The notes below the pieces were generated by a model. The model was given only the letters and a program-made list of their open reading frames with translations, did no database searches and was not told the DNA's origin. Below are positions 37,687 through 47,400 of a stretch of 64,000 nucleotides of DNA, in pieces. The DNA comes from Nocardia sp. BMG111209 (GTDB lineage: Bacteria; Actinomycetota; Actinomycetes; Mycobacteriales; Mycobacteriaceae). A program made the position numbers and the translations under genes. Positions within the stretch are counted from its first letter, which is position 1; the number at the start of each line of letters is the position of its first letter. Where the stretch lies: positions 4,216,001 to 4,280,000 of the forward strand of contig NZ_KB907307.1 of the NCBI RefSeq assembly GCF_000381925.1, read 5' to 3'.

Positions 37687-37760
37687 GCTAACGGCGAACC
37701 TCGCCGACGCGCGGCACGCCGCTCATCATCCCGTGACAATAGCGCCGCGAACGCAACTCG

Positions 37761-39161
37761 TTACTCCGCACTCGCCTCGGTGGACTCGCCGGCCGTCTCG
37801 TCGTCGACGATCTCGACGGCCTCGTCGTCGGCCTCCAGCGTGCCGAACATCTCCTCGGTGTCCACGGTGTTGCCCTCGGAGTCGGTGACCGTCGCCTGGC
37901 CGACCACGCCGGCCAGGGCCTTGCCGCGACGGACGTCGGCGAAGATCGCGCCGAGCTGACCGGCCTGCTGGACCTGCTGCAGGAACTGCTCCGGCGACAG
38001 GCCGTAACGCTGTGCCTGGAACAGGATCCGCTCGGTGAGTTCCTGCTGCCCGACCTGAGTCTGCTCCGCTTCGGCGATCGCGTCCAGCAGCAGCTGGGTT
38101 TTCACCGACTTCTCGGCGGCTTCCTTGGCATCCTTGTCGAACTCCTCGCGGGAGGAGCCCTCGGCGGCCAGGGCGGCGGCGAACGCGTCCTCGTCGTGGT
38201 CGAAACCGTGCACCGCGTCATGGGTGACGGCGTCGATCTCGCCCTGCACGGCGCCCTCCGGCAGCGGCACCTCGGTCTGCTCCAGCAGCGCCTCGAGCAC
38301 CTTGTCGCGGATCTCGCCGGCCTGCTCGACCTTCTTGACCTGCTCGACGCGGCCGCGCAGATCGGTCTTCAGCTCGTCGATGGTGTCGAATTCGCTTGCC
38401 AGCTGAGCGAATTCGTCGTCGGCCTCGGGCAGCTCGCGCTCCTTGACCGTCTGCACGGTGACGGTGATGACCGCATCCTTGCCGCCGTGCTCACCGGCGA
38501 CCAGAGTGGAGGTGAACTCCTTCGACTCGCCGGCGGACAGGCCGGTCACGGCCTCGTCCAGGCCCGCGATCAGCTGACCGGAGCCGACCTCGTGGGACAG
38601 GCCGGTGGTGGCGGCCTCCTCGACATCCTGCCCGTCGACGGTGGCCGAGAGGTCGATGGAGATGAAATCGCCCTCGGCGACCGGGCGCTCGACGTTCTTC
38701 AGGGTGCCGAAGCGCTGCCGCAGCGACTGCAGCTGCTGCTCGATGTCCTCGTCGCCGACCGTGATCGGGTCGACGGTGACGGCGATGCTGCTGTAGTCGG
38801 GCAGGGTGATCTCCGGGCGGACGTCGACCTCGGCGGTGAAGGCCAGCTCCGCGCCGTCCTCGATCTTGGTGATCTCGATCTCCGGGCGGCCGATGACCTT
38901 CACGTCGGCGGTGGAGACGGCCTCGCTGTAGCGGGCCGGCAACGCGTCGTTGACGACCTGCTCGAGGATGGCGCCGCGGCCCAGTCGCGCCTCCAGCAGT
39001 CGCGCGGGCGCCTTACCCGGGCGGAAGCCGGGGATGCGCACCTGGTTCGCCAGCGCCTTGTAGGCCCGATCGAAGTCCGGCTTCAGCTCCTCGAAGGGCA
39101 CCTCGACGTTGATGCGGACCCGGGTCGGGCTCAGCTGCTCGACGGTGCTCTTCACGGACAT
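37761..39161 (-). CDS. tig: Trigger factor
   Basis: 466-residue ribosome-associated chaperone and prolyl isomerase. The ribosome-binding signature is [17 protein letters not shown] in the N-terminal domain. The FKBP-like domain follows ([16 protein letters not shown] ... [15 protein letters not shown]), then the helical C-terminal arms and a very acidic tail ([16 protein letters not shown]). AAGGAGC precedes the ATG. Its place before clpP1-clpP2 is conserved from M. tuberculosis to E. coli and links folding with proteolysis. Confidence 0.97.
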   Translation of the reverse strand: MSVKSTVEQLSPTRVRINVEVPFEELKPDFDRAYKALANQVRIPGFRPGKAPARLLEARLGRGAILEQVVNDALPARYSEAVSTADVKVIGRPEIEITKIEDGAELAFTAEVDVRPEITLPDYSSIAVTVDPITVGDEDIEQQLQSLRQRFGTLKNVERPVAEGDFISIDLSATVDGQDVEEAATTGLSHEVGSGQLIAGLDEAVTGLSAGESKEFTSTLVAGEHGGKDAVITVTVQTVKERELPEADDEFAQLASEFDTIDELKTDLRGRVEQVKKVEQAGEIRDKVLEALLEQTEVPLPEGAVQGEIDAVTHDAVHGFDHDEDAFAAALAAEGSSREEFDKDAKEAAEKSVKTQLLLDAIAEAEQTQVGQQELTERILFQAQRYGLSPEQFLQQVQQAGQLGAIFADVRRGKALAGVVGQATVTDSEGNTVDTEEMFGTLEADDEAVEIVDDETAGESTEASAE

Positions 39162-39305
39162 GCTCCTTGTTCGTTGTACTTTTCCGTTTGACGTTCTGTG
39201 GGTCGGCCGACATCGTCCGGTCGGCGTCAGGGTCCCCCCGATCGCATCCGGACCAGATTAGTCGACCGACCCCGGTACTCCCGGCCGGGGGCCGCACGGC
39301 ATCGG

Positions 39306-39866
39306 TCAGCTGCCGACCTGGACCGCGTCGGTCACGAAAACGAGCGTCTCGTTGGGCTTGACACCGTTGCCGCCCTGGCCGTAGCCCAGCTGCGGCGGCA
39401 CGATCAACAGGCGGCGGGTGCCCTTCTGGATGCCGGCCAATCCCTGATCCCAGCCCTGGATGACCATGCCCGCGCCGAGGGTCAGCGGGAACGGCTGGCC
39501 GCGGTCGAACGAGCTGTCGAGCTTCTGCTTGTCCGACCAGGTGACCAGGGAGTAGTTCATGAGCAGTTGCTGACCCGCCTCGGCTCCCGGGCCGCTGCCG
39601 GCGACGAGGTCCTTGGTGACCAGACCGGTCGGCGGATCGCAGCTGTCGGGCAGCGTGATCTTCGGCGTCGCGCCGAAGCCGCCGTCGACCTTGACGTCGT
39701 CGGCGGTGCAGGCGCGGCCGTGGCCGCCGCCCTGCGATTGCGCGGCGGTTGCGCCGGCGCTCGTCGCCGCCGACGACGACGAATCGCCACTGCTGCCACA
39801 CCCGGCCAGTACCGCCGTCGCGACCACCGCGGCCGCGACCGATCCGATCCTGCCCACTCCGCGCAT
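39306..39866 (-). CDS. FKBP-type peptidyl-prolyl isomerase, lipoprotein
   Basis: 186 residues. A signal peptide ends in the lipobox LAGC (MRGVGRIGSVAAAVVATAVLAGC), followed by a Ser/Ala linker and an FKBP domain: GQQLLMNYSLVTWSD, DSSFDRGQPFPLTLGAGMVIQGWDQGL, KGTRRLLIVPPQLGYG and TLVFVTDAVQV. It should be anchored outside the membrane and help fold exported proteins. GAGGAGG lies seven bases before the ATG at 39866; the larger upstream frame is not coding. Confidence 0.9.
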   Translation of the reverse strand: MRGVGRIGSVAAAVVATAVLAGCGSSGDSSSSAATSAGATAAQSQGGGHGRACTADDVKVDGGFGATPKITLPDSCDPPTGLVTKDLVAGSGPGAEAGQQLLMNYSLVTWSDKQKLDSSFDRGQPFPLTLGAGMVIQGWDQGLAGIQKGTRRLLIVPPQLGYGQGGNGVKPNETLVFVTDAVQVGS

Positions 39867-40167
39867 TCGCGCACCTCCTCGATGTCGTTGCACATCCGTT
39901 CGGCGACCCCGCCGGGCCGCCGGGGCGAACCTACACGGCCCGGCCGACAACAGCGATGTCAACACGGCCGATCCGGATGGCCGCAATCCGCCAGTGGCAC
40001 AAAGTGAAACACTAGCTACCGCACAGCTGACGAAGGGTCTGACCTGGCGATTCGTGAGTCCACTCAATAAGAATGAAACACATCCGCTTAACCCACTTCG
40101 GAGGTATAGGCTCCGCATCACTCCCGACGACGAAACCGGTTGGGACGCCGATGAGGATTGGACGAAC
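39867..40167. other. Lower-GC intergenic region before the RNA-repair group
   Basis: 301 bases with several A/T-rich words between 40000 and 40110 (CACTCAATAAGAATGAAACAC, TATAGG at 40105). It probably holds the promoter of the condensation-like gene. A frame open from a GTG at 39993 into that gene looks unconserved and compositionally odd. Confidence 0.4.
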
Positions 40168-40734
40168 ATGGAGCTCCGCAGCACCACCGCGGTGGCCCCC
40201 GCCCCGCGGCCGGCCGCACCGTCACACGGCATCACCACCTCCTTCGCCCTGCGCTTCACCGGTTACCTCTACGCCGTGGGGCTGCGGGACGCGCTCGCCG
40301 ACCTGATCGCCCGGCACGAACCGCTGCGCGCCGGTCGGCACGGCGCTGCGAATCCGGTCCCCGACCTGGTCCCGCGGCTGATCGCCACCGCCGAATCATC
40401 AGCCGCGATAACCGAATTCCTCGGCCGCGACACCGACGGCCCGATCGGGGCCCGCTCGTTCCGGTTGCTCGGCGACCCGGCCGACCTGGACGCGCTACCG
40501 GAACACGTACTGGTGCTGAACCTGCACCGGCGCGCCGCGTACCGCGTGCCACCGCCCCAGCTCGCCCGCGACCTGATGACCGCGTACGCCGCCCGCCGCC
40601 GCAACCGGCCGCCGAACTGGGCGGTCCGACGCCTCGACGGCCACCTGCACGTGCACGAATTGCGTTCGGTCCAGCTGTATCAGCCCGCGACCGCCGTCTT
40701 CGACCGGCTGGCCCCGCTCGGCACGGCGGTCTGA
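40168..40734 (+). CDS. Truncated condensation-domain-like protein with degenerate active site
   Basis: 188 residues resembling the N-terminal lobe of an NRPS condensation domain. FALRFTGYLYAVGLRDALADLIARHEPLR matches the substrate-side helix and RHExLR motif. HVLVLNLHRRAAYRVPPPQLARDLMTAYAAR aligns with the core LLLxxHHIAxDGxS...LARDLxxAYAAR. The active-site HHxxxDG is HRRAAYR at residues 120-126, so the catalytic His, Asp and Gly are all lost. It stops where the second lobe would begin. AGGA lies ten bases before the ATG. No carrier or adenylation domain is near. It lies 98 bases upstream of hen1, same strand. Confidence 0.68.
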   Translation: MELRSTTAVAPAPRPAAPSHGITTSFALRFTGYLYAVGLRDALADLIARHEPLRAGRHGAANPVPDLVPRLIATAESSAAITEFLGRDTDGPIGARSFRLLGDPADLDALPEHVLVLNLHRRAAYRVPPPQLARDLMTAYAARRRNRPPNWAVRRLDGHLHVHELRSVQLYQPATAVFDRLAPLGTAV

Positions 40735-40832
40735 TCGGTTCGCCGTGTCCTGATCCGGCGAGTCCTCGGCAGCGGGGTGCGAGAACCGGAAACAGCTTGC
40801 CACACCCGTCGCTCCCGGGTGACGATCTCGAC

Positions 40833-42365
40833 ATGCTGTTGACCATCACCTGCACGCGACCCGACGATGCCGCTTGGGCGGCAACGGATCTCGGCTACCT
40901 GCTGCACAAGCACCCGGACCGCGCGCAGGTGTTCGATCAGTCCTACGGCACCGCCCACGTGCTCTACCCCGAGGCCACCGAGCAGCGGTGCACCGCGGCG
41001 CTGCTGCTGGAGATCGACCCGGTCCGGCTGGTACGCGGAAAGACCCGTGGCACACCGGAATTCAGCCTGGCCCAGTACGTCAACGACCGCCCCTACGCGG
41101 CGACGTCGCTACTGGCGGTGGCCATCTCCACGGTGTTCTCCAGCGCCCTGCACGGCCGCTGCGCGCGTCGCCCGGAGCTACCGGATACCATCCTGCCCCT
41201 GCGCATCGAACTACCGGCCGTTCCGTGCAAGGGCGGCCCCGACCGCGCCGAGCGGATGTTCGCACCCCTGGGCTGGTCGGTCACGGCCACACCCGTCGTT
41301 CTGGACCCCGCATTTCCCGAGTGGGGCGATTCCCATTACGTACGACTGGAATTGGCGGGCACCCTGCGCCTCGCCGACGCCCTGACCCATCTGTACGTCC
41401 TGCTGCCGGTCCTCGACGGCGGCAAGCACTACTGGCTTGCCGACGACGAGATCGACAAACTGCTGCGCGCCGGCGCGAACTGGCTACCGGCCCATCCCGA
41501 ACGCGACTGGATCACCCGCCGTTACCTGGCCCGCCGCCAGTCACTCGTCCGCACGGCGCTGGCCCGGCTCGCCGAAATCGACGACGCCGCACCCGAGGAA
41601 TTGGATGCGGTCGACGAGGTGGAGGTGGCCGATGACGCGGGCTCGGACTCGACCGGGCCGGTGACCGATGTCCATCCGGCACCCCGCCACGACGGCACGC
41701 GGTCGCCTCTGCCGGAACCACAACCGGCCCCGGTGTCGCTGGCGGTGCTGCGGCGGCGAGCGGTGATGAGCGCGTTGCGGGCCACCGGGGCGCGGCGGGT
41801 GCTCGATCTCGGGTGCGGTGAAGGAGTGCTGCTGCGAGACCTGCTGGCAGACAAGATGTTCGAGGAGATCGTGGGAGTGGATGTGTCGACGCGAGCACTA
41901 CAGATCGCGCGACGGCGGCTCGACCGGATGCCGGGTGCGATGGCACACCGGATCCAGCTGCGCCAGGGTGCGCTGACCTACACCGACGCCGCACTGCGCG
42001 GCTACGACGCCGCCGTGCTCATGGAGGTGATCGAGCACATCGATCCGCCACGGCTGCCGGCCCTCGCACACTCGGTGTTCGGTGCGGCCCGGCCCGCGAC
42101 CGTGGTGGTCACCACACCCAACGGCGAGTACAACTCGCTCTACGAAAACCTGTCCGCGGGCGGATTCCGGCACACGGATCACCGATTCGAGTGGAGCCGG
42201 GCCGAATTCGCGAGCTGGGCCGCGAGCATCGGCCGGAACTACGGCTATTCGGTGCGCATCGAGTCGGTAGGTCCCGAGGATCCGGCGCTCGGATCGCCGA
42301 CCCAGCTGGCGGTGTTCGGCACATCCGAGCGTGCCACGACCATGGCAGAGGAGGCCCGGCGATGA
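40833..42365 (+). CDS. hen1: 3'-terminal RNA ribose 2'-O-methyltransferase Hen1
   Basis: 510 residues. The N-terminal half (MLLTITCTRPDDAAWAATDL onward) is the Hen1-N domain that binds and activates Pnkp. An acidic linker (residues 255-300) leads to a SAM methyltransferase with LDLGCGEG (about 324-331). Its metal site is Glu398/Glu401/His402 in MEVIEHID with His447 or His450 in HTDHRFEW, typical of Hen1 and absent from ordinary methyltransferases. It methylates the 2'-OH of a broken RNA 3' end before sealing so the repaired RNA resists re-cleavage. It overlaps pnkp by ATGA. Confidence 0.94.
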   Translation: MLLTITCTRPDDAAWAATDLGYLLHKHPDRAQVFDQSYGTAHVLYPEATEQRCTAALLLEIDPVRLVRGKTRGTPEFSLAQYVNDRPYAATSLLAVAISTVFSSALHGRCARRPELPDTILPLRIELPAVPCKGGPDRAERMFAPLGWSVTATPVVLDPAFPEWGDSHYVRLELAGTLRLADALTHLYVLLPVLDGGKHYWLADDEIDKLLRAGANWLPAHPERDWITRRYLARRQSLVRTALARLAEIDDAAPEELDAVDEVEVADDAGSDSTGPVTDVHPAPRHDGTRSPLPEPQPAPVSLAVLRRRAVMSALRATGARRVLDLGCGEGVLLRDLLADKMFEEIVGVDVSTRALQIARRRLDRMPGAMAHRIQLRQGALTYTDAALRGYDAAVLMEVIEHIDPPRLPALAHSVFGAARPATVVVTTPNGEYNSLYENLSAGGFRHTDHRFEWSRAEFASWAASIGRNYGYSVRIESVGPEDPALGSPTQLAVFGTSERATTMAEEARR

Positions 42366-44932
42366 CCGAACTGTCCATTCCCGAACTGTGCCTGGTGGCC
42401 CTGGTGGGCAGTACCGGTTCGGGCAAATCCACGTTCGCGCGCAAGCACTTCCGGCCGACGGCGATCCTGTCGTCGGATACCTGCCGCGGCATCGTCAGCG
42501 ACGACGAGAACGACCAGTCGGCCACCGACGAGGCCTTCGCGCTGCTGCACCACATCGCCGGGGTGCGGCTGCGCCGCGGCCTGCGCACCGTCGTCGACGC
42601 CACCAATGTCCAGGCGAGTGCCCGCCAGGAGTTGGTCCGGGTCGCCCGCGCCCACGATGTGCTGCCGGTGGCGATCGTGCTCGACGTCCCGGAACAGGTG
42701 TGCCTGCAACGCAATACGCTGCGCCCCGAACGCAGCCACCTCACCGCCCATGTCGTCGCAAGGCACCAGCGCGATCTGCGGCGCAGCCTGCGGGGCCTGG
42801 AGCGAGAGGGCTTCCGCCGCGTCTACGTACTGCGCGGAGTCGACGAGATCGATGCCGCCACCGTCGTCGACGAGAAGGCCTGGACCGACAAGCGTGAGCT
42901 GACCGGCCCCTTCGACGTCATCGGCGATGTGCACGGCTGCCGGGCCGAACTGGAGGACCTCCTCGGCACACTCGGCTACCGACTGCACCGCGACGACCAC
43001 GGCCGGGCAATCGACGCGCGCCACCCCGACGGCCGCACCGCCGTGTTCGTCGGCGATCTGGTCGACCGCGGCCCCGACACACCAGGTGTCCTACGCCTGG
43101 TCATGGGCATGGTCGGGGCCGGAAACGCGCTGTGCGTCACCGGCAATCACGAGAACAAGCTGGTGCGGGCCCTGGGCGGCCGCAAGGTCACCGTGGCGCA
43201 CGGCCTGGCCGAGTCGCTGAGCCAGCTGGACGGGGAGTCCGACGAGTTCCGGTCCACCGTGCGCGATTTCTGCCACGGCCTGCTCAGCCACTACGTGCTC
43301 GACGGCGGCAACCTGGTGGTCGCCCACGCCGGCCTGAAGCAGGAGTACCACGGCCGTGCTTCCGGCCGGGTGCGCTCGTTCGCGATGTACGGCGAAACCA
43401 CCGGCGAGACAGACGAATACGGTCTGCCGGTACGCCATCCGTGGGCCGAGGAATACCGCGGCCGCGCCACCGTCCTGTACGGCCACACCCCCGTCGCCGA
43501 CCTGCACTGGGTGAACAACACCCTCTGCCTGGACACCGGCGTGGTGTTCGGCGGCCGCTTGACCGCACTGCGATACCCGGAGCGCGAGCCGATATCCGTT
43601 CCGGCACAACAGGTCTGGTATGAGCCGGTGCGCCCGCTGGCATCGACCGGAGTGGACGGTGTCCGCCACGGCGACCCCGGTGTCCTCGATCTGGACGACG
43701 TGATCGGCCGCCGCGTGGTGGAGACCGGGTATCTGGGCCGGGTGAGTGTCCAGGAGGAGAACGCCGGCGCCGCACTGGAAGTCATGAGCCGGTTCGCCGT
43801 CGACCCGCGCTGGCTGGTCCATCTGCCGCCGACCATGTCGCCGTGCGCCACCACGAACTCCGGCGACCTGCTGGAACATCCCGCCCAGGCCTTCGACTAC
43901 TTCCGCTCGGAAGGCGTGACGACGGTCGTGTGCGAGGAGAAGCACATGGGCTCGCGCGCGATCGTGGTACTCGCACGCACCGCCGAGGCCGCCCGCGACC
44001 GCTTCGGCGTCGACGACGGCACCACCGGCGCCCTGTACACCCGCACCGGCCGCCCGTTCTTCGACGACCCGGCACTGACCGAGACGCTCCTGTCCCGCAC
44101 GCGCGCCGCCGCCGAAAGCGCCGGCCTGTTCGACACATTGGACACGTCCTGGCTGGTCCTGGACACCGAGTTGCTCCCCTGGTCGGCAAAGGCGATGGGT
44201 CTGCTGCGCGAGCAGTACGCCGCCGTCGGCGCCGCCGCCCGCACCGCCCTGACCGCGGCGGAGGCGGTACTCGCCGCCACCGCCACCCGAGGCGTGGACG
44301 TCGCCGAACTAGCCACCCGCACCACGACCAGACGAGCAGACGCAGACGCCTTCACCGCCGCCTACGGCCACTACTGCTGGACCGTCGACGGCCCGGAGGG
44401 CGTCCGCCTGGCACCGTTCCAGATCCTGGCCGGAGAAGGCGTCAACTACGCCGTCCGCGACCACCCCTGGCACCTGTCCCAGCTGGACACCCTGGTCACG
44501 GCCGACCCGGCCCTGTTCACACCCACCGCGAGAATCCTGGTGGACCTGACCGATCCGGACAGCGAGGCAGCCGCCACCGCCTGGTGGTCCACCCTGACCA
44601 CCGCCGGAGGTGAGGGCATGGTCGTCAAGCCGACCGATGCCCTGGTCCACGGAACCGCCACGCGCAGCAACCGTCTCGTCCAACCGGGCGTGAAATGCCG
44701 TGGCCCGGAATACCTCCGGATCATCTACGGCCCCGAGTACCGCCACCCCGACAACCTGACCCGCCTACGCAGCCGCGGCCTGGGCCGCAAACGCTCCCTG
44801 GCCCTACGCGAATACGCCCTGGGCCTCGAAGCCCTGGACCGCCTGGTCGCAGGCGAACCACTCTGGCGCATCCACGAAGCGGTCTTCGCAATCCTCGCCC
44901 TGGAGTCCGAACCGGTAGACCCCCGCCTCTGA
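42362..44932 (+). CDS. pnkp: Polynucleotide kinase-phosphatase-ligase Pnkp
   Basis: 856 residues in three modules. The 5'-kinase has P-loop GSTGSGKST at 16-24 and a lid with RPERSHLTAHVVARHQRDLRR. The metallophosphatase has DVHG (189-192), GDLVDRG (231-237), GNHE (261-264) and GHTP. The C-terminal nucleotidyltransferase has motif I Lys527 in EKHMGSRA and MVVKPT as motif V. It heals 5'-OH and 2',3'-phosphate RNA ends and, with Hen1, seals them. All catalytic motifs look intact. Typical substrates are tRNAs cut by ribotoxins. Confidence 0.95.
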   Translation: MTELSIPELCLVALVGSTGSGKSTFARKHFRPTAILSSDTCRGIVSDDENDQSATDEAFALLHHIAGVRLRRGLRTVVDATNVQASARQELVRVARAHDVLPVAIVLDVPEQVCLQRNTLRPERSHLTAHVVARHQRDLRRSLRGLEREGFRRVYVLRGVDEIDAATVVDEKAWTDKRELTGPFDVIGDVHGCRAELEDLLGTLGYRLHRDDHGRAIDARHPDGRTAVFVGDLVDRGPDTPGVLRLVMGMVGAGNALCVTGNHENKLVRALGGRKVTVAHGLAESLSQLDGESDEFRSTVRDFCHGLLSHYVLDGGNLVVAHAGLKQEYHGRASGRVRSFAMYGETTGETDEYGLPVRHPWAEEYRGRATVLYGHTPVADLHWVNNTLCLDTGVVFGGRLTALRYPEREPISVPAQQVWYEPVRPLASTGVDGVRHGDPGVLDLDDVIGRRVVETGYLGRVSVQEENAGAALEVMSRFAVDPRWLVHLPPTMSPCATTNSGDLLEHPAQAFDYFRSEGVTTVVCEEKHMGSRAIVVLARTAEAARDRFGVDDGTTGALYTRTGRPFFDDPALTETLLSRTRAAAESAGLFDTLDTSWLVLDTELLPWSAKAMGLLREQYAAVGAAARTALTAAEAVLAATATRGVDVAELATRTTTRRADADAFTAAYGHYCWTVDGPEGVRLAPFQILAGEGVNYAVRDHPWHLSQLDTLVTADPALFTPTARILVDLTDPDSEAAATAWWSTLTTAGGEGMVVKPTDALVHGTATRSNRLVQPGVKCRGPEYLRIIYGPEYRHPDNLTRLRSRGLGRKRSLALREYALGLEALDRLVAGEPLWRIHEAVFAILALESEPVDPRL

Positions 44933-44958
44933 AGTATCCGCGTCCCAGCCGCAGCCGG

Positions 44959-45184
44959 GCCATCGACCACACACCGGCCCGATGGCCCGGCACAACCGGC
45001 CAGGTTCGCCGAACACACCGGCCCGACCGCCGGACACACGACGCCCGACGGGTTGTACACGCACCGCTTTACCGTCGGACACACGCCACCCGACCGCCGG
45101 GCTACGGCTGGCGTGACCGTCAGGGACATGCCGGACCGACCGTCGGGGATGATGCCGACCCGATCGCCGGACACCGGTGCGCCG
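44959..45184. repeat. About ten degenerate 20-24 bp tandem repeats
   Basis: Units begin at about 44959, 44981, 45004, 45025, 45047, 45070, 45092, 45115, 45138 and 45162. The approximate consensus is GACCGCCGGACACACCGGCC. The best copies are GACCGCCGGACACACG (45025), TACCGTCGGACACACG (45070) and GATCGCCGGACACCGG (45162). The 22-23 bp period is not a multiple of three, so it is not a simple coding repeat. It fills the gap between pnkp and the convergent glycosyltransferase gene. Unit edges are by eye. Confidence 0.6.
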
Positions 45185-45210
45185 TGTGTTCCCGGGTTCG
45201 GGCGCACGCG

Positions 45211-45240
45211 GCGAAACCCTTTGGGCCCGGCGGGTTTCGC
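45211..45240 (-). terminator. Candidate terminator after the GT39 gene
   Basis: GCGAAACCC and GGGTTTCGC, a perfect 9 bp stem with a 12-base loop, eight bases past the stop on the minus strand. Confidence 0.55.
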
Positions 45241-45247
45241 GCTCGGG

Positions 45248-47296
45248 TTACGAGATTCGGGGAGCTGTGAGGTCGTAGACCGTGCTGTCTCCCACTACGG
45301 TCCCGGTGTAGTGGTCCTTGGTCCACTGGCTGATCTTCGCCGCCGCCGAATCCTTGTTGCGGCCCGGACCACCACCGCCCGGTCCGCCGTTACCGGTCAC
45401 GAAGTAATGGATCCGGTGCGCAGCCACGTACTGCTGGAATTGTTCGAGGGTCGGCGACGGATCGCCACCACCGAAGCCGCCGATCGGCATGACCGCCTGC
45501 CCACTGTCCAACTGCAGATCCGCCTGGCTCATCGAGCCGATCGTGGCGGCGGCCCAGGTATATCCGGAGCCACCCGCACGCAGCAGCGCCACCACTTGAT
45601 CGTCGGGTCCGTCGAACCCGCGCCGCCCACCGGAACCACCCGGGCCACCGGGGCCGTTGCCGGGTATCCCATTGCCGGCCGGCGCCGGTTGCTGTGCTGC
45701 GCCTCCCGCGCCGGGAAGACCACCAGGCCCACCCGGACCCGCTTGACCATTCGGTCCACCGGGCCCACCAGGCCCCGGCCCCCACGGAAAGCCGTTGCCC
45801 GTGCGGGGACCCGCGAGGACGATGCCGCCGTTGTGCGGAAGGGCAATTGTCTGAATCGAATACGCGACCGGGGCGGCGAGCCCGGCTACGGTTGCCAGTA
45901 CCGCGGAGCCGAGGGCCAGGCGCCGGGGGTTCGGGATCAGCAGTGCGATCGTGGCGAGCACGCCTGCCACGAGAACGATCCAGCGCAACCAGGGCACGAA
46001 CGACGGTGTCCGCCAGAGGAATACGACTGCGGTGGCAGTGGTCAGAGCCATCGCCGAAGCGAGAGCCGCACGCACCCAGAGCTTTTCGCGTTCACGCCAG
46101 GTCAGCACGACACCGAGGCCGAGTGTCCCGGCGACGGCCGGGGCCAGTGCGACCGTGTAGTACTGGTGGAAGATGCCGCGCATGAAGCTGAACACCAGTC
46201 CGGTCACCAGGGCCCAGCCACCCCACAGCAGCAGGGCGGACCGCTGGGGGTCGGTGCGGGGTGCCCTGCCGCGCAGGACGATCGCGACGGCGAACAGCAG
46301 TAACGCCGCCGGGATCAGCCAGGCGACCTGACCGCCGACCGTCTCGCTGAACAGGCGCGGCAATCCCGGCTCGGAGCCGAAGAAGTTGAAGCGCGGGCGA
46401 CCGGAACCACCCCCGGGTGGCGGTCCGGGGAATCCGCTGTTGTCGCCGACTCCCAGCCGATCCAGTCCGTTGTAGCCGAACGCCAGCTCCATCGTCGAAT
46501 TGTGTTCCGACCCACCGAAATACGGACGGGACCGGGCCGGCCACAACTGCGCCGCCAGCACCCACCAGCCCGCACCCGCCACCAACGCCGCACCCGCGGC
46601 CAGCAGTTGCAGCAAGCGCGTTCCCCACCGCGGCGGACCCGCCACCAGATATGTGAGGGCCAATGCCGGGAGCACCAGCATCACCTGCAACTGTTTCGCC
46701 AGGAACCCCAGTCCCACGAACAACCCGCACAGCATCAGCCAGCGCCACCGGCCGTCGGCCAGCGCACGGGTCATCGCCCACACGGCCGCCAGCATCAGGA
46801 ACACCAGCGCCGCATCCGGGTTGTCGAACCGGAACATCAACGCCGCCACCGGCGTCACCGCCAGCCCGAGACCACCGAGCAGGCCCGCGGCCGGTCCCAC
46901 GGTCCGCCGCAGCGTCACCCAGATCAGCGCCACCGACCCGACACCCAGCAGCACCTGTGGCAACAGCAGGCTCCACGAATGCAGGCCGAACGCCCGCACC
47001 GAGATCTCCATCGGCCACAACGAGGCCGGGGTCTTGTCGACCGTGATCGAGTTACCCCAATCCGAGGACCCGAAGAAGAACGCCTTCCACGATTTCGCCC
47101 CGGCCTGTACGGCCGCCGCGTAGAACGAATTCGCCCACCCGTTGCTGCTCAGATTCCAGAAATACGCGACAGCCGTCCCCACCAGCAACAACGCCAATGC
47201 GGCGTAATCGCGGATCGAGGTTGTCCGGTCGGCGGGTCGATCCGGCTCCGGGGGTCCGGATGCAGCGCGGCTAGGCGCGATCGCGGTATCGGTCAT
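45248..47296 (-). CDS. Integral membrane glycosyltransferase, ArnT/PMT (GT39-like) family
   Basis: 682 residues with about a dozen membrane helices. NSFYAAAVQAGAKSWKAFFFGSSDWGNSITVDKTPASLWPMEIS is the first extracellular loop with the family's acidic residues, and MFRFDNPDAALVFLML is a second marker. After the helices comes a Gly/Pro-rich linker (GPGPGGPGGPNGQ...) and an external C-terminal domain ending YDLTAPRIS. Such proteins use polyprenyl-phosphate sugars outside the membrane. The GT2-GtrA gene just upstream could supply the lipid-linked sugar. The ATG at 47296 is preferred over a 36-codon upstream extension. Confidence 0.88.
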   Translation of the reverse strand: MTDTAIAPSRAASGPPEPDRPADRTTSIRDYAALALLLVGTAVAYFWNLSSNGWANSFYAAAVQAGAKSWKAFFFGSSDWGNSITVDKTPASLWPMEISVRAFGLHSWSLLLPQVLLGVGSVALIWVTLRRTVGPAAGLLGGLGLAVTPVAALMFRFDNPDAALVFLMLAAVWAMTRALADGRWRWLMLCGLFVGLGFLAKQLQVMLVLPALALTYLVAGPPRWGTRLLQLLAAGAALVAGAGWWVLAAQLWPARSRPYFGGSEHNSTMELAFGYNGLDRLGVGDNSGFPGPPPGGGSGRPRFNFFGSEPGLPRLFSETVGGQVAWLIPAALLLFAVAIVLRGRAPRTDPQRSALLLWGGWALVTGLVFSFMRGIFHQYYTVALAPAVAGTLGLGVVLTWREREKLWVRAALASAMALTTATAVVFLWRTPSFVPWLRWIVLVAGVLATIALLIPNPRRLALGSAVLATVAGLAAPVAYSIQTIALPHNGGIVLAGPRTGNGFPWGPGPGGPGGPNGQAGPGGPGGLPGAGGAAQQPAPAGNGIPGNGPGGPGGSGGRRGFDGPDDQVVALLRAGGSGYTWAAATIGSMSQADLQLDSGQAVMPIGGFGGGDPSPTLEQFQQYVAAHRIHYFVTGNGGPGGGGPGRNKDSAAAKISQWTKDHYTGTVVGDSTVYDLTAPRIS

Positions 47297-47400
47297 GGCG
47301 CCCAGCCTCGCAGACGTACTCCGTCCGCCGCTGCGACGAAGCTGGGAGAACACTGGGAGCCCGGCTCGCAGGCGAGCCGGACTCCAGGTCGGGGGCGGAT

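Noticed and set aside
44959..45184. CRISPR array or coding repeat after pnkp
   Set aside because: No conserved repeat separated by spacers, and the 22-23 bp period breaks any reading frame; listed as a degenerate tandem repeat.
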